Assembly (NCBI GenBank): GCA_021777055.1
Contig: JAIQZO010000009.1
Location: 1 to 64,000, forward strand
Origin: Candidatus Anammoxibacter sp.
GTDB taxonomy: Bacteria > Planctomycetota > Brocadiia > Brocadiales > Anammoxibacteraceae
Length of the DNA stretch: 64,000 bases
Direction of reading: 5' to 3'
Part shown: in pieces, positions 56,725 to 64,000 of the stretch
Layout: every line of letters starts with the position of its first letter
Position numbering within the stretch: position 1 is the stretch's first letter
Translations under genes and position numbers: made by a program
Notes under the pieces: model-generated
The model's input: only the letters and a program-made list of their open reading frames with translations
Database searches by the model: none
Told to the model about the DNA's origin: nothing

Positions 56725-58680
56725 TCAATCTTCTTCCAGCTCCTTTAAGTTTGTAAAATAGTCCAGCACGTCGGGGTTTCGCAGGGAATCTCTGTTGAGA
56801 ACGGGCTTGTTGTGGATAGTGTTTCTTACGGCAATCTCTACCTTTTTCATATTAAGTGTGTATGGTATCTCCGGTACGGCAATGATTTTGGCAGGGGTGT
56901 GTCTAGGGGAGAGGTTTTTTCGAATTGTTAGTTTGATGTTAGCTTTGACCTCGTCGGTTAGGGGAAATCCCTGTTTCATCTTTACAAAGAGTATTATCCT
57001 CATATCGTCTTTCCAATTCTGCCCAATGACAATGCTGTCTTCTATCTCTTCCAGTTGCTCTATTTGACGGTAGATCTCTGCGGTTCCCATGCGCACACCG
57101 CCGGGATTCAGTGTGGAATCCGATCTGCCGTATATTACAGCTCCACCGCGGTCGTTTATCTCTATATAGTCACCATGACGCCAAATATCCGGATAGAAAT
57201 CAAAGTAGGCCTTATGGTATTTCATCCCGTCGGGATCTTCCCAAAAATAGATAGGCATGGATGGGAACGGGGCGGTACAAACAAGTTCTCCCTGTTTGTT
57301 AATAACCGGTTTTCCGTTACCATCAAATGCTTCTACTTTTAACCCCAATCCACGGCACTGGAGTTCACCTGAATATACACTTGCAGTAGGATTCCCTAGA
57401 AAAAAACAGCCATTGAGGTCTGTACCGCCCGAGATTGATGCCAGGAGCAGATCCTGTTTCACCTCCCCATAGATAAATTCGAATCCTTCGGCAGAGAGGG
57501 GGGAACCGGTAGAGAGTAAAGTATGCAAGGCAGATAGATCAAATTCCTTGCCAGGCCTTGTTCCGCTGTTTTGTAACGCATTGATGTATCCGGCACTCGT
57601 ACCGAAGATGGTTATCTTTTCATCCTGAGCCATCTTCCAGAGTGCTCCGGCATTCGGGTAAAATGGATTGCCATCGTATAATACTACTGTTGCGCCTGCA
57701 GCAAGAGAACATACAAGCCAGTTCCACATCATCCATCCGCATGTGGTAAAGTAAAATATTGTATCAGTGCGCTTAAGGTCCGTGTGGAGTACAAGTTCTT
57801 TTAACTGGTTGATAAGTATGCCACCAGCACTTTGAACCAGACATTTCGGAAGTCCGGTGGTGCCGGACGAGTACATTATATAAACGGGGTGCGAAAATGG
57901 AAGCTGCAGGAAATCTATTGTCAGGTTGGATTCTCCAGACTTAAAGTTCTGATAATGTACGGCTTCTGGGATATGCTTAATTTGGGGCTCATTGCAAATG
58001 TACGGTACCACCACAACTTTTTCAATGGATGAGATATCCTGGACTATCTTTGAAACAGTTTCTAAGGAATCTATCTGTTTGCCCTTGAAAAGATATCCGT
58101 CAGCAGCAAATAACACTTTTGGGGTTATTTGTCCGAACCTATCCATTATGCCCTTTACCCCGAAATCCGGCGAGCAAGATGACCATATGGCCCCCAAACT
58201 TGTGGCGGCAAGCATGGCCACAACCGTCTCTATCATATTAGGCATAAAGCCTGCTATACGATCACCAGGTACTACACCCATTTTTTTTAACGACATAGCA
58301 ACTCTTGCCACTTCTATGTATAGCTCCCTATAGGTCAGCTTTTGTTTTCTTTGTCCTTCTCCATTAAAGATTAAGGCAACTTGATCATCTCTGTATCTAA
58401 GCAGATTTTCCGCAAAATTGAGCCGTGCCCCTTCAAACCATTTTGCCCCTGGCATTTTATTTGGTTCATCAATTACCTGGCTATATGTAACCGAGGCCTT
58501 TATGTCTGTAAATTGCCAGACTGCGGGCCAGAACTCTTTTATGTAATTTACAGACCAATCATAGAGTTGGCAATATTCAGTGAAATCTTTTTTATATTTC
58601 TCATTAATGAAATGTATAAAGCGTAACATATTGCTCTTTTTTACCCTCTCATCAGAGGGTTTCCACAGCAATTTGTTCAT
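56725..58680 (-). CDS. Acetoacetate-CoA ligase (acetoacetyl-CoA synthetase)
   Basis: 651 residues, the usual length. An ANL-superfamily enzyme that would activate acetoacetate with ATP and CoA. Signatures: WFEGARLNFAENLLR, phosphate-binding YSSGTTGLPKCLVQ, the ADGYLFKGK segment, SISGGTDLNGCF, and RHGDYIEIN. The C-terminal Lys motif reads PYTLNMKKVEIAV; the family usually has SGK there, and the Lys is kept. It stands alone between repeat elements. Confidence 0.92.
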   Translation of the reverse strand: MNKLLWKPSDERVKKSNMLRFIHFINEKYKKDFTEYCQLYDWSVNYIKEFWPAVWQFTDIKASVTYSQVIDEPNKMPGAKWFEGARLNFAENLLRYRDDQVALIFNGEGQRKQKLTYRELYIEVARVAMSLKKMGVVPGDRIAGFMPNMIETVVAMLAATSLGAIWSSCSPDFGVKGIMDRFGQITPKVLFAADGYLFKGKQIDSLETVSKIVQDISSIEKVVVVPYICNEPQIKHIPEAVHYQNFKSGESNLTIDFLQLPFSHPVYIMYSSGTTGLPKCLVQSAGGILINQLKELVLHTDLKRTDTIFYFTTCGWMMWNWLVCSLAAGATVVLYDGNPFYPNAGALWKMAQDEKITIFGTSAGYINALQNSGTRPGKEFDLSALHTLLSTGSPLSAEGFEFIYGEVKQDLLLASISGGTDLNGCFFLGNPTASVYSGELQCRGLGLKVEAFDGNGKPVINKQGELVCTAPFPSMPIYFWEDPDGMKYHKAYFDFYPDIWRHGDYIEINDRGGAVIYGRSDSTLNPGGVRMGTAEIYRQIEQLEEIEDSIVIGQNWKDDMRIILFVKMKQGFPLTDEVKANIKLTIRKNLSPRHTPAKIIAVPEIPYTLNMKKVEIAVRNTIHNKPVLNRDSLRNPDVLDYFTNLKELEED

Positions 58681-58835
58681 GGAGGGAATCCTTTCGAATT
58701 AGGTTAATAGGCTGAAGACTGAAGACGAAAGTAAATAAACGATTTTGTAGTGTTCTAATTTAATTAGCGCCGACGGCTAGCTTTTTAACTATCGTGTAAA
58801 CATCAAATGCAAAATCATAATTTTAAACCATCCAT

Positions 58836-59123
58836 AACGATTAAGATTATGAACATTGCCATTATTTGACCCTGAAAGGGGCTGATATACCAGCCTAGGG
58901 CAACGCCCTGGGACAAAAATACAAAAGAAATTTAACCCTGTAAGGGCGTAACATATATTAGTTATGAATCGGGAAAATATGTTGCACCCATTCATGGTGC
59001 GAATTAATGATTACATTTTACCCATGGCGTTGCCATGAGCTGGTATATATAACCCCGTTGGGGTATTTTGAATATCTTTAGATCTATATTTTAAGTTAAC
59101 TGCAAATTTATAATCTCAAGTTC
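58836..59123. repeat. Nested-palindrome element, inverted copy of 812-1095
   Basis: Same chain of palindromes as 812-1095 in opposite orientation, ending in TATTTTAAGTTAAC where the other begins GTTAACTTAAAATA. Small changes break some palindromes here (for example CCATGGCGTTGCCATG). The open frame on the minus strand at 58789-58995 is a product of this repeat, not a gene. The rest of 58681-59416 shows nothing clear. Confidence 0.8.
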
Positions 59124-59416
59124 GATCCGCACAAAGTGATTATGACTATCGAGCTTTTGGTAGACAATACCTTTCTACCGCATCAATAATTTGTAACTAT
59201 TACGGTATACGAATTAAAATGAAAGTTCCCATACTATTTAATTAGCGCTTACGGTAAATTTTTAGCTTTCGATATCTTAATCATAATCCTCTCACGGAGA
59301 TTATGATTAAGAGTATAAGTAAGACGGTTGATTAAGTTTTGAATGATATAGCTGGGTTCTTCTTTAACAGCCTTCAGCCTTCAGCCTATAGCATTAAAAT
59401 AGTGATTGAAATATTT

Positions 59417-60571
59417 CTAATCCAAACTCAGCATATCTTTTTTATTAGATCTATCATCTATTAAATGTTTGAGTTCCACATTTTTGCCCTGTATTAGGAC
59501 TTTGAATGTACCTCCCATACCTTCAGGATGTATCAGGTTTTTAATTGCAGAAAGTTTCTTAAAGGAGGCGACCTGATTCATCTCTTGCGCAGCAAGGAAC
59601 TCTTTTTCAATGAGATCCTTCCCATTAAACATCAGGAACGAAGCCATGTCTGTAAATGCGAGCAGATCAAGTCCCAATTCATTACCCTCCAGTGCGAGAC
59701 TTGTAAAGTCAACGTGTGCTGTTATGTCTTGCAAACCTATTCGCTCATAGGGGTTTTCATTTGTTGTGTGTTTGTAATAGCAGAGGAATGTTCCGTTGCT
59801 CTTTGATGGTCCATAATATATGTAGGCAGGATATCCATAATCAATAGTAATAACAAACCCTTTGTTAAGGATTGCAGATATATCTTTCAGCCACTCCATG
59901 GCCGCCAGGTTGACCTCTGTCTTCATACCGTCAATAAGGGGAAGTTTTAGACGATTTACGTGTTGAAAGAGTTTTTCAGTCGAAGGTTCGTCAATCACTT
60001 CGCTAAATATTCCGTCTGTTGTAGTAACAAACACCTCTTTAAATTTATCTTTATCCTGGTAAACCCGGTGGAATGGTAAGGCATCTACAAATTCATTAGT
60101 AAGGACGCATCCTTCTAGTCTACCAAACTTGTTAAGATCCTGAATGGAATCTACCCATTTAACTTTGGCATTAAAGAGATTTAGAAGTTTTTTTTGTCTC
60201 TCTTTAAAATTTATGCTTTTTTCTATAATTATATATGTAATATTATCAAAGAATTCTGGATAAGAATCTCTTACGTGGTTAAGGACGTCAAAGGCCATTA
60301 GGCCTTTGCCCGCACCCATTTCAATAACGGAAAACGGTTTTTTACCAAGAGATTCCCAAATTCTTTGTAGCTGTTCACCAAGCACTTTTCCCATAAATGG
60401 TTGAACATCCGGGCTGGTATAGAAATCACCTTCTTTGCCTATCCGTTGGATATCCGCCATGTAGTAACCGTAATCATTATGGTAAAGCGCAATATCCATA
60501 AATCTGGCAAATGTAATTCTGCCATCAGATTTTATTATGCTTTTTATATACTCTGTTATAGGGGTATTCAT
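59417..60571 (-). CDS. MidA/NDUFAF7-type SAM-dependent methyltransferase
   Basis: 384 residues. Family start ITFARFMDIALYHNDYGYYM with GDFYTSPDVQPFMGKVLGEQL, then motif I FSVIEMGAGKGLMAFDVLNH and a late segment TIDYGYPAYIYYG. The eukaryotic relative methylates an arginine of complex I; bacterial substrates are not known. A strong ribosome binding site is not apparent at ATG 60571. Confidence 0.88.
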   Translation of the reverse strand: MNTPITEYIKSIIKSDGRITFARFMDIALYHNDYGYYMADIQRIGKEGDFYTSPDVQPFMGKVLGEQLQRIWESLGKKPFSVIEMGAGKGLMAFDVLNHVRDSYPEFFDNITYIIIEKSINFKERQKKLLNLFNAKVKWVDSIQDLNKFGRLEGCVLTNEFVDALPFHRVYQDKDKFKEVFVTTTDGIFSEVIDEPSTEKLFQHVNRLKLPLIDGMKTEVNLAAMEWLKDISAILNKGFVITIDYGYPAYIYYGPSKSNGTFLCYYKHTTNENPYERIGLQDITAHVDFTSLALEGNELGLDLLAFTDMASFLMFNGKDLIEKEFLAAQEMNQVASFKKLSAIKNLIHPEGMGGTFKVLIQGKNVELKHLIDDRSNKKDMLSLD

Positions 60572-60612
60572 TTATTTATATCTTTAATTTAGGCTTCATT
60601 CTCAGACTAAGG

Positions 60613-60760
60613 AGGTGTCTGGAAATAAGTTGTACATTTTGTGATCACATCCAGGTTATCTTTGCCTAATCTTCAATTGCCGAATCCTCTACTCAGCGAT
60701 GGTTGCACTTCCGGTTCTGCTTAATCGGTTTGAACAAATTCTGGCTAAATATAGCTTAAA
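60613..60760. repeat. Degenerate copy of the core-family element (copy E)
   Basis: Minus strand reads AACCGGAAGTGC, then a GCNNNNNNGC-type hairpin, then AGGATTCGGCAATTGAAGAT, matching copies A-D. The long closing stem is not evident here. Confidence 0.6.
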
Positions 60761-60964
60761 ATATTTGCAATTTTATAAATATTCAGTAAAAACGTCTGTT
60801 GGTTCAAATGAGAGACGTAAACCAACAAAGGTTTTAATAACCAATTAAAATATAAGACATTTTACCAGGTGTAAGATATAAATTCCGACAATTACTGTGT
60901 AAGAATCTAAAAGCCAAAAACAGAAAGTCCATTATGGCTATGGCATTATGGACATCATAATACA

Positions 60965-61194
60965 TATGGCGGCGAAGCCGCAACCAAAATATGGAATACA
61001 GAATCCAGGAGTCAGAATTCAGAATAAATCATTGATTTGTAATCATTTTAGCATGTTATTACTTGTAAAATTAGTATGCACTTTCTAAATCATGATTTCT
61101 ACTATTCTAGCTTCTGACTCCTGGATTCTGTATTCCATAAAAACTACAAAATCGTTCAAAAAAGAAGTTTTTATATCGTAATACTATAATGATC
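60965..61194 (+). repeat. Dispersed element with an inner 28-bp perfect inverted repeat
   Basis: Starts GGCGGCGAAGCCGCAACC and ends AAGAAGTTTTTATATCGTAA followed by TACTATAATG. Inside, 60990-61017 and 61112-61139 are exact reverse complements over 28 bases (TATGGAATACAGAATCCAGG...). A related but partial sequence lies near 43292-43315. No gene was found in 60572-61618. Confidence 0.8.
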
Positions 61195-61618
61195 AAGTTT
61201 AAAGTCAATAATTTTTGAGAAACAATCGTAATCTTTTAATATTGATGCAAGGTAAGTAAATTTTGTAAATTTTAGGGTTAAGCTATAGTGAACCCATAAA
61301 TAATTCTTTATTTTTTGATAGGTACGCTTCACTTAACGCAATAATAGAGTTTCCTTGAGAATATATAGTCACAAGCTATAAATCAGTACCATTCTCAGGT
61401 GAGGAAGGAGTGATTAGTATAAAATAGTGTGGTAAGAGAAATGTTGTGTCCTTGCTGGTAGTACCTTAGAGTTGATTTGGAAAAATCTACTTTTTATGGA
61501 TTAACAGATTTGTTATATTATGGCCTTAGATAGAGAAAATTAACCTTGCTGTTTGTTGATCTTAATTTATAGTATTTTTTTTATTGCAGGCATAAAATAG
61601 AAAAGAGTTATTGTTGAG

Positions 61619-62170
61619 ATGGAAAATGATATAGAAAGGGTTGTAATAAATGAAGGTCAAATTAAAGATCGGCTTGAAGTACTTTCAAAGAATCTTCTAA
61701 ATGATTATAAAGGCAAAGATTGGACTATTATTGCTGTGCTTAACGGAAGTCTGGTGTTTCTTGCTGATTTGATACGTTTGATACCCTGTTCCTTGCGCTT
61801 AGACACTATTAGTGCTTCAACTTACGGTGATTCTACCTTTCCTAAAGGAGAGACAAAACTTTTGAGCAGCATTAAGGATGATATTAAAGGAAGGGATGTA
61901 CTGATAATTGATGATATAGTTGACACCGGAAATACACTGGTCAAAGTTATCAAGGAGGCGTGGAGATATGAGCCTAACACTATAAAGAATTGCGTTTTAC
62001 TTAACAGACCTGATAGAAGGAAAAACAATTTCGAACCGGACTATTGCGGTTTTGTTATCGGCAATGATTATGTTGTGGGATACGGGCTGGATTATGATAA
62101 TAGGTACAGAAATCTCCCATACATTGGAGTACTCAAACCCGAAGTGTTCCAAAAAAGTCCTTATAGATAG
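61619..62170 (+). CDS. hpt: Hypoxanthine(-guanine) phosphoribosyltransferase
   Basis: 183 residues, the usual length. PRPP-binding motif VLIIDDIVDTGNTL, the substrate loop VLNGSLVFLADLIRLI, SASTYGDST, and the C-terminal VVGYGLDYDNRYRNLPYIGVL. Catalyses purine salvage (hypoxanthine or guanine plus PRPP). Single gene; about 450 bp of repeat-rich sequence precede it. Confidence 0.95.
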   Translation: MENDIERVVINEGQIKDRLEVLSKNLLNDYKGKDWTIIAVLNGSLVFLADLIRLIPCSLRLDTISASTYGDSTFPKGETKLLSSIKDDIKGRDVLIIDDIVDTGNTLVKVIKEAWRYEPNTIKNCVLLNRPDRRKNNFEPDYCGFVIGNDYVVGYGLDYDNRYRNLPYIGVLKPEVFQKSPYR

Positions 62171-62327
62171 GGGCTCCATTTTCAGGAATCAGGGGCAGGT
62201 TAAGAAGATGGTAAAATTGTTATATTAATATCTTAATTTACGGTAGTTTAATTTTAAAGCTGTTAATCTTTGTCGTTTTTACATCTGATAGCACGCTTTA
62301 AATGTAACAAGAGAAAGGTTGGTTGTA

Positions 62328-62825
62328 ATGAACATGAAAATTTATGGTATCAAATGTCTTTTGATTGCTTTATCCTTGGCGGGGCTCTCAGCTTCTGCTG
62401 TTACAAGTATTGTTAGCGCGCAACATACAGATGTGTTTAACATAGACTTTGAAAAGAAGAAAAAGAGAAATGAGAAGAAGGATATTGGTTATCTAGAGGT
62501 TGAAGAGAAAATTATATATAGTATCGCTATTGAGAAGGATAAACTCGACAATAATGATTTTAGCGTTTATGATCTTGAGATGATAGAGATACCAGAAGAG
62601 GACTCTACAAAGTTTGCATGGCATCAGATAGAGTGTACACTTGAAAAGAGTATTACACAGACACAGATAAGGTCAGCAGGTGATCTTGAATGTGACAGAT
62701 CTCGAAAAGGAACTCTTTACTGGCTTGCAGATGGCAAAAAGCACGTGCATTGGGGAGCATGGACTTTCTGGAAATGTATAAAGGGCGATGATGATAAGGA
62801 TAGTGAAGATGATGATAAGGAATAA
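62328..62825 (+). CDS. Small exported acidic protein, unknown function
   Basis: 165 residues from ATG 62328, about 10 bases after GAGAAAGG; an upstream TTG at 62319 is too close to that site. Signal peptide with core LLIALSLAGLSASAV. The mature part starts with a Lys-rich stretch, continues as a probable beta domain with Cys in ECTLEKS, LECDRSR and FWKCIKG, and ends in an Asp-rich tail (DDDKDSEDDDKE) that could bind cations. No family recognised. Confidence 0.75.
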   Translation: MNMKIYGIKCLLIALSLAGLSASAVTSIVSAQHTDVFNIDFEKKKKRNEKKDIGYLEVEEKIIYSIAIEKDKLDNNDFSVYDLEMIEIPEEDSTKFAWHQIECTLEKSITQTQIRSAGDLECDRSRKGTLYWLADGKKHVHWGAWTFWKCIKGDDDKDSEDDDKE

Positions 62826-62840
62826 ACTAACATTTGGGAT

Positions 62841-62888
62841 GTTTTGTGTAGAGACGCATTAATGCGTCTCTACACAAAACTCATTTTT
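62841..62888. terminator. Perfect palindrome terminator
   Basis: A 40-bp perfect palindrome (GTTTTGTGTAGAGACGCATT and its complement, 62841-62880) followed by CTCATTTTTTT. It lies between the convergent exported-protein gene and ribBA. Confidence 0.85.
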
Positions 62889-62899
62889 TTATATTGAGT

Positions 62900-64000
62900 C
62901 TAAACATTATCCAACATATGTCCCATTTTGTCCTTTTTTGTCTTTAGATACTTTCGGTTATCTTCTCCCGGTTTCATGGTAATGGAAACCCTTTCTGTGA
63001 TCTCCAAACCATAACCTGTCAATCCTGCAAATTTTCTTGGGTTGTTAGACAAGAGGCGCATCTTTGTAATACCCAGGTCCCGCAGGATCTGCGCCCCGAT
63101 TCCATAATCCCTTTTATCTGCGTCAAATCCCAAAGCAGTATTTGCTTCCACTGTATCAAGACCCTTTTCTTGAAGGGCGTAAGCGTGAAGTTTGTTCTCC
63201 AACCCGATTCCCCGTCCCTCCTGTCGCATGTATAAGAGTACACCTTTCCCCTCTTCTTTAATCTTCTTAAGGGCATTTTGGAGTTGCCCTCCACAATCAC
63301 ATCGCAAGGAACCAAAAATGTCTCCAGTCAGACACTCATCATGTACCCGGACAAGGACAGGGTCGGTCTGAATAGGCGAAGGAGAGTCATCCATTGTTCC
63401 TATGCCTCCAAGGCATAGAGCCAAATGGAGATAGTCATCCACACTCGATTTATAGAGATGGAGGTCAAATTCACCATACTGTGTTGGTATCTTGACAGAA
63501 ACGCTCCTTTTTATCAGCCGTTCCTGATCAAAACGGTATTTAATGATATCTGCAATGGTGCACATCTTAAAATTGTGCTTTTCCGCTACTTTTGTAAGTT
63601 CTGGCAACTTTGCCATATTTCCATCATCATTCATTATTTCACAGATTACTGATGCCGGACGCATCCCTGCAAGCTTTATAAGATCTACAGCTCCTTCTGT
63701 GTGGCCGGCTCTGAAGAGCACTCCACCATCATGGGCCTTTAAGGGAAAGACATGGCCAGGTCTGACAAGAGAACCAGGAGTACTGTCCTTGTTTACTATT
63801 GCTTTGATAGTTGCGGCTCTGTCAAACGACGAAACACCTGTGGTGATACCGTCTTTTGCATCTACAGATACTGTAAATGGAGTTTGAAAGCTTGCTGTAT
63901 TATCTACCACCATCGGGTGTAAATTTAGCTGATCTGCAATTTCGCTTGAAATTGCAACACAGATTATTCCACGTGCATGGTTAAGCATAAAATTTACAGC
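62900..64000 (-). CDS. ribBA: RibBA: DHBP synthase / GTP cyclohydrolase II (5' end outside window)
   Basis: A bifunctional riboflavin-synthesis enzyme. The frame is open to the window edge, and the inside part begins [17 protein letters not shown], which is internal to the DHBP synthase domain, so ATG 63988 is not the start. The DHBP synthase part continues to ~residue 155 of this fragment with [10 protein letters not shown] and GHTEGAVDL. The GTP cyclohydrolase II part has the zinc site [28 protein letters not shown] and NNPRKFAGL. Catalyses the first steps of both branches of riboflavin synthesis. Confidence 0.95.
   Translation of the reverse strand, partial: AVNFMLNHARGIICVAISSEIADQLNLHPMVVDNTASFQTPFTVSVDAKDGITTGVSSFDRAATIKAIVNKDSTPGSLVRPGHVFPLKAHDGGVLFRAGHTEGAVDLIKLAGMRPASVICEIMNDDGNMAKLPELTKVAEKHNFKMCTIADIIKYRFDQERLIKRSVSVKIPTQYGEFDLHLYKSSVDDYLHLALCLGGIGTMDDSPSPIQTDPVLVRVHDECLTGDIFGSLRCDCGGQLQNALKKIKEEGKGVLLYMRQEGRGIGLENKLHAYALQEKGLDTVEANTALGFDADKRDYGIGAQILRDLGITKMRLLSNNPRKFAGLTGYGLEITERVSITMKPGEDNRKYLKTKKDKMGHMLDNV

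Noticed and set aside
58789-58995. 68-codon open frame on the minus strand
   Set aside because: It translates the nested-palindrome repeat; the other copies of the repeat do not preserve it as a gene.

Overview
The window is AT-rich bacterial DNA carrying about 34 genes, widely spaced and separated by many palindromic repeat elements. The combination of several sigma-54 enhancer-binding proteins, promoters of the -24/-12 type, a giant multicopper oxidase, RND efflux and acetoacetyl-CoA ligase suggests an anammox-type planctomycete (Brocadiales, 'Candidatus Scalindua'-like). That assignment is inference from style and gene content; no rRNA or other marker is present. No tRNA, rRNA or CRISPR array was seen.

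Layout. 1-12.9 kb: edge of a transposase-like gene, a decayed copy of a secreted Gly-rich protein, a PAS/sigma-54 activator, the intact Gly-rich protein, an exported metallo-beta-lactamase-fold protein with an EF-hand/SUMF1 protein, and a NtrC/ZraSR-like two-component pair. Three sigma-54 promoters here share the same double enhancer geometry and probably form the regulon of that pair. 12.9-25.8 kb: a SnoaL-like secreted protein, an RND efflux system downstream of a methyltransferase gene, a second methyltransferase, DoxX, and a second PAS/sigma-54 activator divergent from DoxX. 26.3-31.7 kb: a large chemoreceptor and an AIR-synthase-like/SAM-fold gene pair behind a sigma-54 promoter. 31.9-38.4 kb: a 2161-residue multicopper oxidase with copper-ligand motifs in permuted order. 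39.3-43.2 kb: a B12-binding radical SAM gene divergent from a small protein/radical SAM/methyltransferase operon, with two back-to-back sigma-54 promoters sharing enhancer sites.

43.3-51.5 kb: DinB-like protein, a GAF/sigma-54 activator, VOC protein, hemerythrin, MTA/SAH nucleosidase, a VapBC-type toxin-antitoxin pair, a YaiI-family protein and a tiny Lys-rich protein. 52.0-55.9 kb: a TIR-CHAT-STAND ATPase followed in the same frame, after one TAG codon, by a TPR array of near-identical 40-residue repeats; this is a likely immune or cell-death sensor. 56.7-64 kb: acetoacetyl-CoA synthetase, a MidA-type methyltransferase, hpt, a small secreted protein, and ribBA running off the right edge.

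Two themes unify the window. First, sigma-54 control: four enhancer-binding proteins and seven good promoters (GG-N10-GC) with paired palindromic enhancers. Second, intergenic space filled with several families of non-coding inverted-repeat elements, one of which keeps a constant core while its closing stem differs between copies.
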